DNA of 64,000 nt from positions 2,602,799 to 2,666,798 of the forward strand of contig JABBOT010000034.1 of the NCBI GenBank assembly GCA_016165875.1. The letters are read 5' to 3'. Below are positions 37,860-48,055 of this stretch, one piece after another. The notes beneath the pieces were generated by a model. That model was not told the DNA's origin, made no database searches, and saw only the letters and a program-made list of their open reading frames with translations. A program made the position numbers and the translations under genes. The DNA comes from Acanthopleura granulata (taxonomy: Eukaryota > Mollusca > Polyplacophora > Chitonida > Chitonidae). Every line of letters starts with the position of its first letter. The stretch's first letter is position 1.

Positions 37860-38000
37860 CGGTTGAGCATTGGTTGCAACTGTTCTTATACTGAACTTTT
37901 GCGGAGAGAAATTAGACACTATTATAAAGGATTCGGTTATGAATTTACTCACATGGCAGGTATAATCTTTGCAAGACGTCAAAAAACTTAGAGTGAAGGC
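37860..38000 (-). pseudogene. Decayed relative of the 60781-61131 GPCR-like segment
   Basis: Plus-strand DNA shows TTGCAACTGTTCTTA (~37873) then CTTTGCAAGACGTCAAAAAA and CTTAGAGTGAAGGC (~37970-38000). At 60820-61010 the same order appears (TTGCAACTGTTAGTAA, ATTGCAAAATTTAAGAAAAC, TAGAGTGAAGGC). No frame is open across it. Relationship is by DNA similarity only and is weak. Confidence 0.35.
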
Positions 38001-38109
38001 AAGTTGGATTGTCAGGAAATCTTCGTGGTCTTTCTACAGACATCTGAAGGCTGTGTAGCTTCGTATAAATTCAGAGAAGGTGGATATATGCAAGGCTAGT
38101 CCCCTTGCA

Positions 38110-38345
38110 TTGTTTTCATATGCTTGTGTGCATGTATTGATGTGATAACACAGCACTGTGAGTAATTCTACACCGCTAACGTCTAATAAGTTGCATTTAA
38201 CATCATTGCATTTTTTTTACCTAATATGGCTTATGCGATGGTGCTGAAGGGAGTGGGGGATAACATATTACCTCTTAGACACCAGCATGAACAGTTTGAA
38301 TAAAATCGTAATTGATGTAAATTGATAACAGATCCTATTTCACCG
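38110..38345 (+). repeat. Dispersed duplicated block F, copy 1
   Basis: It shares with 59310-59575 the ordered blocks ACAGCAC, CGTCTAATAAGTTGCATTTA, CATCATTGCATTTTTTT, TTACCTCTTAGACACC, CATGAACAGTTTGAATAAAA and TTGATGTAAATTGATAA. Confidence 0.8.
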
Positions 38346-39179
38346 TTAACGCGTGACCAACAGGGGATTTTCGAGTTCAAACTCTTTTATCGCTAAGGGT
38401 AAGAAAGGTTTCAAAAAGTTATTTACACTAGGCGTGCGACATGAAAAATTGAGGAGCTGGAAGTTTCTTTAATTGAAGAAGCTCCTGATTGAAGGAGAGG
38501 TCGTTTGTACCTCCCTAACACGGCGAGACAGGTGATCGATAAATTAAAATCAACAAAATCGCCTGATATTTTTGACAAGTCACATGACACAGTTGAATTC
38601 TTTTTACCTTCTGCAACAACAGAGGTAAAACCACATTGTCGTGGCTTCACTGGTTTTACTCTCTCTGCTCTAGGCTTTTATATTTTTTATATAACTGCTT
38701 TTTATAACCTTCAAATCATTGGAATGCCGCCTGCTGAATGAGAAAGATCGAGGCTAATAAAATAACTCTTTCATAACTTCTGAATATAATTGCACCCATA
38801 CGAACACATGCAATGTCTGTCAGCATGGCAACAGGGTCTATTCCAATCGGAATAACTATGCACTGGTAATAAATGATTTTCTCTGAATTTCAAACCCATA
38901 TTACTAATCAGAAATTTAAGTAGCTAAATGACAAACCAGGCATCCTATGAATAGTAGCTCATGTATTTTGTGCAAATGAAAATGTCTTAGCTGCTTTTGA
39001 AGCGGTGACCGATTTTATTGACCACAGAAACAGTTAATGACAAAACTTTACCAATTCAGTCTCAACACATGTCAGTTACGATTGTCTTGTTAACTTCGGA
39101 GTGTAGACAGCACCCCGCTGCTCCCTTTATTAGCCACGAGTAATAAGTATCAAAGACTAAACTTACAGCCCTGACAGCC
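38346..39179. other. Anonymous stretch
   Basis: The plus frame ending at 38741 has a hydrophobic run (FTLSALGFYIFYITAFYNL) near its end but begins with TTG after a stop and overlaps a minus frame (38423-38650). Not enough to call a gene. Confidence 0.35.
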
Positions 39180-39720
39180 AATCAGCCGAAGCCGCATCGA
39201 TGGACAAGTCAAGAAACCATCGGCCTAAGACAACAGCTTGTAGTGTTAACAATTTCTCGTATACCAGCTTGATCCTGAAAATTAGCTGGCCGTCGGCAAG
39301 TTTGAGACGAGGCAGATTAGCTTTGGTCGAGAAGTACGTGGATATTAACATGAAATCAAGGAGACAATGGTTGTAAGCAGCGTCTAGGGCTATATTAAAC
39401 GTGCGGCGGATTTCCCGATTTGCCGGTGGTATTGAGTTGTCTGAGGAACGCTCTGTGGTGCCCATAATTGTATTGATTCTGCCAGGACGACTCTATAGCC
39501 TTCCAGCGTGGGTATTAACGCCACACCGGCAGTGGTAACATTATTACCACCATCAATAAGTAAGGCAGGAAACTACACCGCAGAGTTGCCGTGCTAGTAC
39601 TCACACCGCGGGATGTAAAAATATTCTAGAAACTTTTATTTGAAGTCTAATTTACAAGTATCTAACCACACCTAATTTACAGTTAGGTCTTCTTGTTTAA
39701 AGCATTATTATCCTCGACAG

Positions 39721-39738
39721 ACAGCGCCGTCTGGTGAC
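39721..39738 (-). promoter_or_regulatory. CTCF-like motif in array B unit 1
   Basis: ACAGCGCCGTCTGGTGAC; the minus strand reads GTCACCAGACGGCGCTGT, close to the known CTCF core CCASYAGRKGGCRS apart from the first base and a C at the K position. Binding is inferred only. Confidence 0.35.
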
Positions 39739-40354
39739 AAAACAACGTAAGACGCCCACACGCGTGCTGAAACAGGAGAGCTGGGCACACTTCGTAACAT
39801 TCCTTAACTAATATTTGACAATGAATGAAAATCACACACATTTTGATAAATTAGTTGGATTGAAGACAATATTTCAAAGATTTATGAATGGAAATCGGAT
39901 TTTTCAGTGGAAATTATAGGTTGCAATATGGGCTGGAAGATGAAAAGTACAACACGGGCTACACAAAGTGCTCCACCGGGAAGTTCAAGGTACTAGATCA
40001 AAGACGGTTTTACCCATAACCAGTGTTTTTAGGATTTCCAGTTGAACAATGGAACAGAAATGCAAATGCACCAAGATCCTTAACTGATCTGTGAAATGTT
40101 TCAGGTCATTAGTCTTGTTTCAAAAATCACGTCATCGACGCGCGCGACCTGTTGTTAGTAAGTTGTTTCGACCCTCGTCACTACATGTTGAGATATCTTT
40201 TATAACCGGTTACAGGTATCGTCTCTCTTTCATTCTGCAGACATTTGATATCTTGCAGTGTGTAGACAATTAGGATATATCTAGCTCAACTTCATAAAAT
40301 ATACTACCTTCGTGCTTCGGACCGCATAAACGTAGGCGTATCAGCATAGTTTCC

Positions 40355-40665
40355 GCCGAGGTCTAGAGATCCAGAGTTAATCCCGAGTCGTGTAATACCA
40401 AAGATTTCAAAACTGGTACAGTTTGCTGCCTTGCTTGGTACTTAGCACTGAGAGGTTAGAGCAAGTAAACGGGACTCTTCGGCCTGGTGTCAGTATAACT
40501 GCGGTGTCATGTGTCCTGTCTTTAGCATGAAGTTCCTGTGGCTACATCACTGTAACGGTATGGATAGAGACACGGTATATGTATTCATTGTAAGCACATT
40601 TCGCCGTCGTATTATTGAAAAATTTGCTGAATTCAACGTAAAACCCAAGTATATATACTTACATA
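40355..40665 (+). mobile_element. SINE family 2 insertion with 10-bp target-site duplication
   Basis: The element (TAATACCAAAGATTTCAAAA, TTGCTGCCTTGCTTGG, GTGTCAGTATAACTGCGG, CGCCGTCGTATTATTG, TTCAACGTAAAACCC) is flanked by CATAGTTTCC at 40345-40354 and 40666-40675. Array B unit 3 has one copy of CATAGTTTCC followed by CCAAAG (~43605), the empty site. The head is partly eroded. Confidence 0.93.
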
Positions 40666-40890
40666 CATAGTTTCCTCAAAGAATGCTTTTCAGATGAGGC
40701 CTTATCCAGGATTAGTCGGTAGTTATTAGCATTGTCTTGACATCTGTTTTGTCTACAGACACATTGGCTATCATTTCTATTTAAGGTAATTTTCTGTAAA
40801 TCCAGTTTTTACTTTTTAGTCGATCATTTTGACGATCTAAATGAGGCTATATAGGAAAGGTTAATGGGCGACGTTGCATGATTAACAAAC

Positions 40891-42485
40891 TCTTCTAGAG
40901 CAGCTTGACCCTGTCAATTAGCTGAACGTTGGCACATCTGTACCGTCGTCGATTAACTCTCCTCTACAAGTACGTGGGTATTAACGCGAAATAAAAGAGA
41001 CAATGGTTGTAAGCAGCACTGTGAACGATATTAAACGTGCTGCGGATTTCCCGGTGTGCTGGTCCTACGGAGTTTTCTGAGGAATGCTTTGTGGTGCCTG
41101 TAATTGCATTGATTCTGCCAGGATGATTCTTAAGTCCACTAGAGCGTTGGCATTAACACCTTACCGACAGTAGTAACAATATTATTACCATCAGTAAATA
41201 AAGGAAGAATACCACTCTTCAGAGTTGCCGTGACTCATCTGTAACAATCTAACACTACCAGAACGAGATTTTAAAAAAATAACCTTGAAATTTTACATCA
41301 GATTTACAGGGATGTGTCCTAGCTATCCTAACTAGTGGTTTAATGCGTCATTAAGCTCAGAGGACAGCGCCGTCTGGTTACGAAGAACATACATCATTGT
41401 CAGGTGGACTAGAGTTGTGCGAACGTTGTCACTTTTGTTGACTAAAATCTGACCTTGATTGGAATTCATAGACATTTTAACAAGTTAACTGAATTCAGGA
41501 GAATCTTTATACTGAGATTTTCTACTGGAAATTCTAGGTTGAAATATGGGCTGGAAGATAAAAAGTACCATTAAATTCAAGCTACAAAAAGTGAATCATG
41601 CACCGGAAATTAAGACGTACCATGGGAAAGACTGCGTTGCCTAAACCAGTTTCGTAGGTTTTCTTGTTGAAAATGGAACAGAAATGCACATTCACAAAGA
41701 TCCCTAACTTATCGGTGTCAGGTTTAAGGTCAGTAATTTATTTTGGCACCGAAAATTACGTCATCGACGCGCGCGACCTGTTGTTAGAGACGTTAGTGTA
41801 ATGTTTGTGTCCACATCACTGCATGTTGTGATTCCTCCAGGAGCCAGGTATGAGGAGGGTTTCTCTTTCTTGCTCCAGACGTTGGTTATATTGACTGTCG
41901 TTTCTATTTACACTCTTCTTGTGTAAATTTGAAATTTATTTTTTCGATCATCCACATTTCTTGACATAATTATCGGGCCTATATGGCACAGGTTCGCCAG
42001 CTTTGCCATGCATGGACAAGACTGTATAGATGGGCATGGTGAGACATGTTTATAACCCACACCTCCTATGTGGGAAACTAGGCGTAGACACCGAAAGTCT
42101 TATACCGGCCATCAACCAAAATGGGTTTTGCGGACAACGATCACAAAATCATTGAAAGCTTGTCTTCTAGCCAGAGCTTCAGCTCTTGTTCACCCAGATC
42201 TGATAGACTTAGTATGTCTGTTCGGTTCTCTTCCTTTGAGGAGCTACCACTCTCTAGCCATATGGAAAAACATGTAAAAAAAAATACAACTTGAGAACGA
42301 ACCAAACTCTTAACACTGATGATTTAGTTATATAAACAGTTGAGAGATGGGGTTCACAAATCTCTGCCAATCAGTGGACAAAGTCAAAAAGCACTGTAGA
42401 CTTCTGCTTCCTGAATTCCCTAGTTTAATACATATGAGAAGCTAGACCTGGCCCAGACGGTAGAAGAAAGCAACTTTTAAACCGA
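40891..42485. repeat. Array B, unit 2
   Basis: Repeats unit 1 from AGCAGCTTGACCCTGTCAAT (~40900) through ACAATGGTTGTAAGCAGC, GATTCTGCCAGGATGATTC, the CTCF-like block (41364), GGCTGGAAGATAAAAAGTAC, ATGGAACAGAAATGCACA and a 30-bp identical block (41758-41787). It ends with a segment around 42100 (GGCCATCAACCAAAATGGG) that recurs in unit 3 and at 60585-60670. The frame at 42068-42277 is not kept in unit 3. Confidence 0.87.
41364..41381 (-). promoter_or_regulatory. CTCF-like motif in array B unit 2
   Basis: ACAGCGCCGTCTGGTTAC, preceded by AATGCGTCATTA at ~41342. Confidence 0.35.
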
Positions 42486-44030
42486 GGGACCATTGGTCGT
42501 CAGCGAAAGTCCAGAAGTCATCGACATGGGACAACAGACTGGGGTGTTAGCAATCTTTACTAGAGCAGCTTGACCCTGTCAATTGGCTGACCGTGGGCGC
42601 GATGGGCGGTCGTAGATTAGTTCACGTCTTCAAGTGCGCGGAAAGTAACGCGAAATGAAAGACACAATGGTTGTAAGCAGCGCTTGAGGCGATATTAAAC
42701 GTGGGGTTGACTGCCCGGTGTGCCAGAGTTGTCTGAAGAATGCAATGTGGTGCATATAATTGTATTGATTCTGCCGGGGTGATTCTTCAGTCCTCCTCAG
42801 AGTGGGAATTAACACCACACCGCCAGTGATAGTATTATTACTACCACTGGTAAATAGAAGCAGAAAAACACTTCTGTGACTTGTTTAAGTTAACACAATA
42901 GGGTTTAAAAATATCCTTGAAACTTTGATTTCACGTCTATTATACACTGATCTCTTCACCCTTATTAGCCCTCTAATGCGTCATTATCCTTGGCAGGCAG
43001 CGTCTTCGGGTGAAAACAGCATTCATCACAGAAAAATCGGGTAGAACTGTGGGAACTTTGTTACTTTTGTTTACTAAGATCTGACTGTAAATGGAATTCA
43101 TAGACATTTCAACAAGTTAACAGCATTGGACAGAATATTTAAACTTCGAGATTTTTCGCAGCGAATTACATGTTGAAATGTCGGTCGGTGGATGACAGCA
43201 CTACACAAAAGTGTCCATGCACCGGGAAGTATGACGTAATTGGAGAGACGGTTTTGCTCAGAATAAGTTTGGAAGGTTTTCTATTTAAAAAATGGAACAG
43301 ATATTCACATGCACCAAGATCCATAACTTATCGGTGTCGGGTTTCAAGTCATTAATCTATTTTGATTCTAAAGAAATATCTCATTGAAGGGTGCGACTTG
43401 CTGTTAGGGTCGTGTGTGTATTGTTCTGGGTTCACGTCAATGCATACCGGGATGTCTACCTTAGCTGGATATAGATGTGATCATCATTTATATTTTTTCC
43501 GCGAGATATTGGATATATTCCATGGTGTATTACATTAGTGGACATATAGCTCAACTTATATAGCTTCTGCCTTCAGAAGTACCTACATGTGGGCGTATCT
43601 TCATAGTTTCCCCAAAGTATTCCTGTCAGATAAAGACCTTGCCAGGAGTAGTCCTTGGTCAGTAGCATTCCCAAGATTTCTGCGTTGCCTACAGACACAA
43701 TGGCTATCGTTTCTGTTTAAATTATTTTTCTGCCAGGCCAGATTTTAGCTTTTATTCCATCAACCCGCTGGTACAATATAAAAGGGGTCGTATAACAAAC
43801 GTTAATAAGCTTTGTCGTACTTACACGAAATTGCGCAGTTGGGGATCCTGAAATAATGTCTATAACCCTAAGCCTCTATGTCGGAACGTAGGCATCGAAA
43901 CCGACAATCGTATGACAGCCGCCAACCGTCAAGCAGTCAATGATGACAAGATCTTTGAATGCTTGTCCTCTAGTCACTACTTTTAATTCTGGTCCATACA
44001 ACACTATTCTGGTTCACACAGCGAGACTTG
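42486..44030. repeat. Array B, unit 3
   Basis: Same order of blocks: CAGCGAAAGTCCAGAAGTC, GAGCAGCTTGACCCTGTCAA, CACAATGGTTGTAAGCAGCG, GATTCTGCCGGGGTGATTC, a degraded CTCF-like site (42997), CATGCACCGGGAAGTATGAC, ATGGAACAGATATTCACATG, CAGACACAATGGCTATCG and the GTAGGCATCGAAACCGAC end segment. It lacks the SINE 2 seen in unit 1, and so preserves the empty site. Confidence 0.87.
42997..43014 (-). promoter_or_regulatory. Degraded CTCF-like motif in array B unit 3
   Basis: GCAGCGTCTTCGGGTGAA at the equivalent place, preceded by AATGCGTCATTA; several changes from the other units. Confidence 0.2.
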
Positions 44031-44201
44031 GAGGACAGCGAAAGTCCACAAGTCCTGCACCTGAGGCAACAGACTGAGGTGTTAACAATCTTGGCCATAC
44101 CAGCTAGACCCTGTCAATTAACTCACAGTGGGCACGTTTGGGCAGCCGCAGATTAGCCCTTGTTTTGAGTGGATATTAATGCGAAATTAAAGATACTATT
44201 G

Positions 44202-44356
44202 TTTTATTTATTTATTCAATTGATTGCTGTTTTACGCCGTACTCAAGAATAATTCACTTACACGACGGCGGTTAGCATTATGAAATTTAGGAAATCGGGC
44301 AAAGCCCGGTGGAAATCCACAACCATCCGCAGGTTGCTAGCAGACCTTCCCACGTA
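44202..44356 (-). mobile_element. SINE family 1 insertion in array B unit 4
   Basis: TTTTATTTATTTATTCAATT, GCTGTTTTACGCCGTACTC, CACTTACACGACGGCGG, CGGGCAAAGCCCGG and TTGCTAGCAGACCTTCCCAC. ATTG flanks both ends (44198-44201 and 44357-44360). Units 1-3 read uninterrupted through this point (ACAATGGTTGTAAGC), so the insertion postdates the duplications. Confidence 0.92.
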
Positions 44357-44686
44357 ATTGCTGTAAGCAGTGCTGGGAACGATATTAAACATGCGGGGAA
44401 TTTCTCGGTGTGCCAGTGCTGTTGGGTTGTTTGACGAATGCTAAGTGGTGCCTATAATTGCATTGATTCTGTCACAACGATTCTTCAGTCCTCCTCAGCG
44501 CTGAGATTAACGCCACACTTTCAGTAGTAACATAATTACTGCCATCGGAAAATAATGCAGGAATCGACTCCTCAGAGTTGATTGAACTTGTTTAACGATC
44601 CAACGAGGTGTAAAAAATATCCGTGAAACTTTTGTTTCAGATCAGATTTAAGTTCACCCTAGTCATTGCGTCATTGTACTCATCGG

Positions 44687-44704
44687 ACAGCGCCGTCTGG
44701 TGAC
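44687..44704 (-). promoter_or_regulatory. CTCF-like motif in array B unit 4
   Basis: ACAGCGCCGTCTGGTGAC, identical over 18 bp to unit 1, preceded by TTGCGTCATTG. Confidence 0.35.
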
Positions 44705-44950
44705 AAACAACATCCATCACTGGCACCTGGAGGACTGAGAGAATTTGTCACCTTTGTTCACTAATATTTGAACGTGAGTGAAATTCACAGATATTTTGTC
44801 AACTGTATTCTGCAGAAATGTCTAGATATTTCACACCATATTGGAGGCAGAAATATTGGTGTTTCGTGGCCGACCATGTGAAGTACGACACGGGCTGTGC
44901 AAATGAGACCAAGTACTGGAAATGTGCTAAGGCATATTTATCTAGCTAGC

Positions 44951-45250
44951 ACAAACACGGAATGTAAATAACATCGGTGGAAGTTTTATTTCACATCTAA
45001 TTTACAACGATCCGTCCAACCTTATTTGTGGCCTAATGAGTCATCATGCTCAGTGAACAGAGCCGTCTGGTGACAAACCACATACACCACTCAGCGATGC
45101 AGGACAGCTAGAAGACTTCCGTCAGCTCTGTTCATTACTATTTGATTATTACATTGATAGATTAATAAATCCACAGAGATTTTACTAAGCTGGCTGAATT
45201 AAGCAGTATCTTAAAATTTCGAAATTGTTGACAGCAAAATGCAAGCTTAT
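44951..45250. repeat. Array B, partial unit 5
   Basis: GGAAGTTTTATTTCACATCT, ATTTACAACGATCCGTCC, AATGAGTCATCATGC and CAGAGCCGTCTGGTGAC (45057-45074) match unit 4 and unit 1; homology fades near GACAGCAAAATGCAAG (~45230). Confidence 0.8.
45057..45074 (-). promoter_or_regulatory. CTCF-like motif in array B unit 5
   Basis: ACAGAGCCGTCTGGTGAC, preceded by AATGAGTCATCA, a textbook AP-1-type TGAGTCA. Confidence 0.3.
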
Positions 45251-45361
45251 TTGAGGGTTCGTTGGCGCGAAGAGCACAGTTGTATTTACAATTCCAATTC
45301 CCTACAACGCTTCCCAATAGATACCAAAATGGGGTAAACAGAGGTCGTCTTCTGGTTTTTC

Positions 45362-45398
45362 TTTATTTTATTTATTTATTTATTTGGGGGGGGGGGGG
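45362..45398 (+). repeat. ATTT repeat followed by a 13-nt G run
   Basis: TTTATTTATTTATTTATTTG runs straight into G13 (45386-45398). It looks like the tail of a SINE 1 without its body. Confidence 0.85.
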
Positions 45399-45619
45399 CT
45401 GTAACATTACACACTTTGTGCATTATACACGTGTTTCATTGGTACACATTGACCTAAAAGTTTGACGTTCTGTATACCACAGGGTAGAAGGAGAGAGAAT
45501 ACAGATTTTAACTGCTTTGTTAAAAGCGGGGAAAATTGTTACGATTTCTACATTTTCCGACTTGCGCAATCCGGTGTTAACTGCCTACATACATGATCTT
45601 AAAATGCATGTGAACTTTT

Positions 45620-45946
45620 TTACCATTTTAGGTGATTATAGGTTTCTGTTCCCATATCCATAATCACCAGGTTTTGTCTTCTTATCTCTGACAGGCTTTC
45701 GAACAGTCGATTTTGATTCAGCGTGTTGCTGGTGACTCTAGTATTCAGTTTGGGTCGATCATAATCGACTTCACACTGCTTGTTGGGTCTTGGCGACGGT
45801 GGGGATTGACAACACTCGTCTGACGCTTTGCGCTGTCTAAAATTTGTACCGGACCGGTATGGTGGGCATGCATGCATGTATCTGCACTCAGAAACTTGCC
45901 GAAGGTTGGTGGCTTTTCTCAGCAGCTGTGTTTTCTCCAGAATCAA
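45620..45946 (-). CDS. Weak candidate coding segment, no family recognised
   Basis: A 108-codon minus-strand frame. The first third is not convincing. The last ~55 codons (from ~45785 down, containing NKQCEVDYDRPKLNT and LFESLSEIRRQNLVIMDMG) have a mixed, protein-like composition, and a TAA stop follows after LKW. It lies 220 bp downstream, on the same strand, of the candidate at 46165-46566, so the two could be exons of one decayed gene. I see no convincing splice sites joining them. Chance remains a good alternative. Confidence 0.25.
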   Translation of the reverse strand: MILEKTQLLRKATNLRQVSECRYMHACPPYRSGTNFRQRKASDECCQSPPSPRPNKQCEVDYDRPKLNTRVTSNTLNQNRLFESLSEIRRQNLVIMDMGTETYNHLKW

Positions 45947-46164
45947 AAATAATCACCATGGTTTAAGTATTCAAAATAAATATAGTTTGGTTGCGTGCCA
46001 TTTTATGTCTAGATGCCACCTTTAACCTATCAGACGTAGCATCTCCAGTTGGCTCCAGGTCAAGGACTTCTTGGCCTTTGCCTTAAGTCCGTATAAATTT
46101 AGCTCAATTTCTTCAAATATACCGGCGTCTTCCCTCTGATTATATTCCTCGGGGCACAGTGGTG

Positions 46165-46566
46165 TCAGATATCCTCTTGTCTGGGATTAGCTAGCTGCCA
46201 TTGTCGTCCCTCGATCAACAGACAGTTGACCTCACAGCCCTTCGACAAGGTTTTTCCGTATATTAACATTCGGTTTCGTTCAATCATCCCTTGCACAGAC
46301 TCTTAACGCAATGCTAATTTATTCTTTACTTTATACACAATGGCGGTCGCATGTTTTCGTAGAGGAACCCAGAGTTCCTGGGCTGCAATCCCTGCCTCCG
46401 AAAACTTACTGACACGTTTCAACACCTGTGTTAAATCCGAAGACAAATGATCGTCATGGAAAAACAGTGAGCTGAAAAGCCTGTACGAATGCAATCCAAT
46501 GCGTATTGTCACAAACTCCTTCGCGACCAGCGAATCATTGAAATGTACAAATTCCGTTTTCCTGTC
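46165..46566 (-). pseudogene. Candidate exon or gene fragment interrupted by one stop, family unknown
   Basis: On the minus strand, reading is open from the TAG at 46567-46569 down to a TAA at 46303-46305 (87 codons), and stays open in the same frame to the TGA at 46165-46167 (45 more codons). There is no ATG near the start, so it would be an internal or last exon; AG dinucleotides near 46560 could be acceptors. Composition is protein-like (for example SSDLTQVLKRVSKFSEAG, AIVYKVKNKLAL and, after the stop, MIERNRMLIYGKTL). I do not recognise the family. A single stop in an otherwise coding-like stretch suggests a recent pseudogene; an intact gene ending at the TAA is the alternative. Confidence 0.35.
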
Positions 46567-46626
46567 CTAGGCCTGGATTAAATTTCGATATCTCTTACTT
46601 TGCATACTTGCTTTGGCCATAGTGCT

Positions 46627-46648
46627 GGGGTGGGGGTGGGGGGCGGGG
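46627..46648 (+). other. Predicted G-quadruplex motif
   Basis: Four G runs of 4, 5, 6 and 4 bases separated by single nucleotides, followed by GTGTGTGGG. It fits the G3+N1-7 rule. Confidence 0.85.
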
Positions 46649-46659
46649 TGTGTGGGTTG

Positions 46660-47014
46660 CCGGTCTGAGTGCATTTGCACGAAGAGTTGGAGCGTGAAAC
46701 CTCGGCTGAGGGACACTGACAAGAGGCCGTGTTTGATAGGATATGCATGACTATTTGCCACACTCACAACACGACTCTGACTTTACTCTCTATCTTTTAT
46801 ATTTCAATCCTTCACAGGCTTTGATCATTCAGATACATTCCCCTATCGGCATAATTTGAAATTGCAGTACTGAATTGCAATCTGGCATAAAGGGTCTTTT
46901 TTTAGTTGTTATGATTTTACTTTGTGCCAAGTAATAGAATATAATGCTTCACTCACTTTCACTGCATTCTCTTGCTTATATCATGACAGCAATCTTCGGA
47001 TGGTCGTGTGCTAC
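46660..47014. other. Anonymous stretch
   Basis: Nothing recognised. Confidence 0.4.
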
Positions 47015-47125
47015 CCGCCTCGGCTCTGTCCTCTATTTCCTCCTGCCATAATGCTGGTCACTTTTGTATAAGTGAATTATTCTTAAGCACGGCGTAAAAC
47101 ACCATATAATGAAATCAATGAAATG
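47015..47125 (+). repeat. SINE family 1 fragment (3' part)
   Basis: CTCGGCTCTGTCCTCTATTT, CCTGCCATAATGCTGGTCAC, TTGTATAAGTGAATTATTC, TTAAGCACGGCGTAAAACAC and a short degenerate tail. Confidence 0.82.
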
Positions 47126-48055
47126 CTTATTTCATAACACTGCTACCAAAATACAAATGCGATATGTGATAATCAAGATAGGGCAGGTCAAAAGGCTTGT
47201 GATCAAGGGCTAGTCGTGAATTGCAACAGCAGCTTCCTCGAAAGGCAACGGCCAATGTTCTAACCTTCCATAATTCCTCGTTGCCCTGGCAATGATTCGG
47301 CGTGGTCCCTTAACAGCATGTCCTTTCTCTCCTTATCAATGCTGGAGATGGCCCCAAAAAGTCTGCCTCCAGATTTAATGTCAACGAAATCTAAATTTCG
47401 AGCTGAAGGAAAATTCACAGGATGCTGTAATAGCGTTCTCTTGCTTTTAGCCGCTGTGTGTCCGTACAGTTGAATGAGCAGTGAGTTTATGTAGCAAATG
47501 TTGACTCACAGAGGTCAGCTTCTACGAGGGATTTTCTTGTTCACGAGGTCTCCCAGATAATCGTGTGATCAATAAAATGCATAACGCTGTTGTCGATGTC
47601 CTGTTAGCAATTTCGCTCGCACGAAAACTCTCCGTAACTACATCAACGAAGTTTATTACATTGCGAATTAATTTTAATACAGCAAAATGTTAGTCTTTTC
47701 GTTGTAGGCCTGTATCTTCCTTGAGTAATGTACTTAACGTAGCAAAATTTCCAGAATAAGAGATTACAAAATCGAGCATAAAACCAGCGTAGAGTCGGTA
47801 CTGGATAACTAATGAATATTACCATGAAATGCTAGTGTATATTACACCCAAATCGTCTCTTGTCATTTTTCCTAGTTGAGGGTGTATTTTAATAACTGTT
47901 GTAAGTGATGTGGTAATAACACCATTTTCGTGATAGTAACATCATACCCAGGAGCCGTGACATAAGCAGAATTGCGTACGGAATTCAGAGCTGTTAATTG
48001 CCATGACTAGACGTCTCTTGTCTAGAATTATTCAAAATGTAATACACTGTAAACA
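47126..48055. other. Anonymous stretch
   Basis: No gene seen; the minus frame 47643-47825 is AT-driven. Confidence 0.4.

Larger units (their letters stand above)
39180..40890. repeat. Array B, unit 1
   Basis: First of a tandem series with period ~1.55-1.7 kb. Order of anchors: GTTAACAATTTC...ACCAGCTTGATCC, ACAATGGTTGTAAGCAGCG, ATATTAAACGTGCGGCGGAT, GTGGTGCCCATAATTG, GATTCTGCCAGGACGA, ACAGCGCCGTCTGGTGAC, GGCTGGAAGATGAAAAGTAC, ATGGAACAGAAATGCA, then ACGTCATCGACGCGCGCGAC (40129 on), and ACAGACACATTGGCTATC. The 100-codon minus frame at 39163-39465 is not preserved in units 2-4. Contains a SINE 2 at 40355-40665. Confidence 0.85.
44031..44950. repeat. Array B, unit 4 (short)
   Basis: Starts with CAGCGAAAGTCCACAAGTC, matching the start of unit 3, then CCAGCTAGACCCTGTCAATT, GCTGTAAGCAGTGCTGGG, GCCTATAATTGCATTGATTC and the CTCF-like block (44687). 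It is interrupted by a SINE 1 at 44202-44356. The distal ~700 bp seen in units 2 and 3 is missing. Confidence 0.85.

Noticed and set aside
39163..39465. 100-codon minus-strand frame in array B unit 1
   Set aside because: Units 2-4 contain stops or frameshifts in the equivalent DNA, so there is no sign of selection on a protein.
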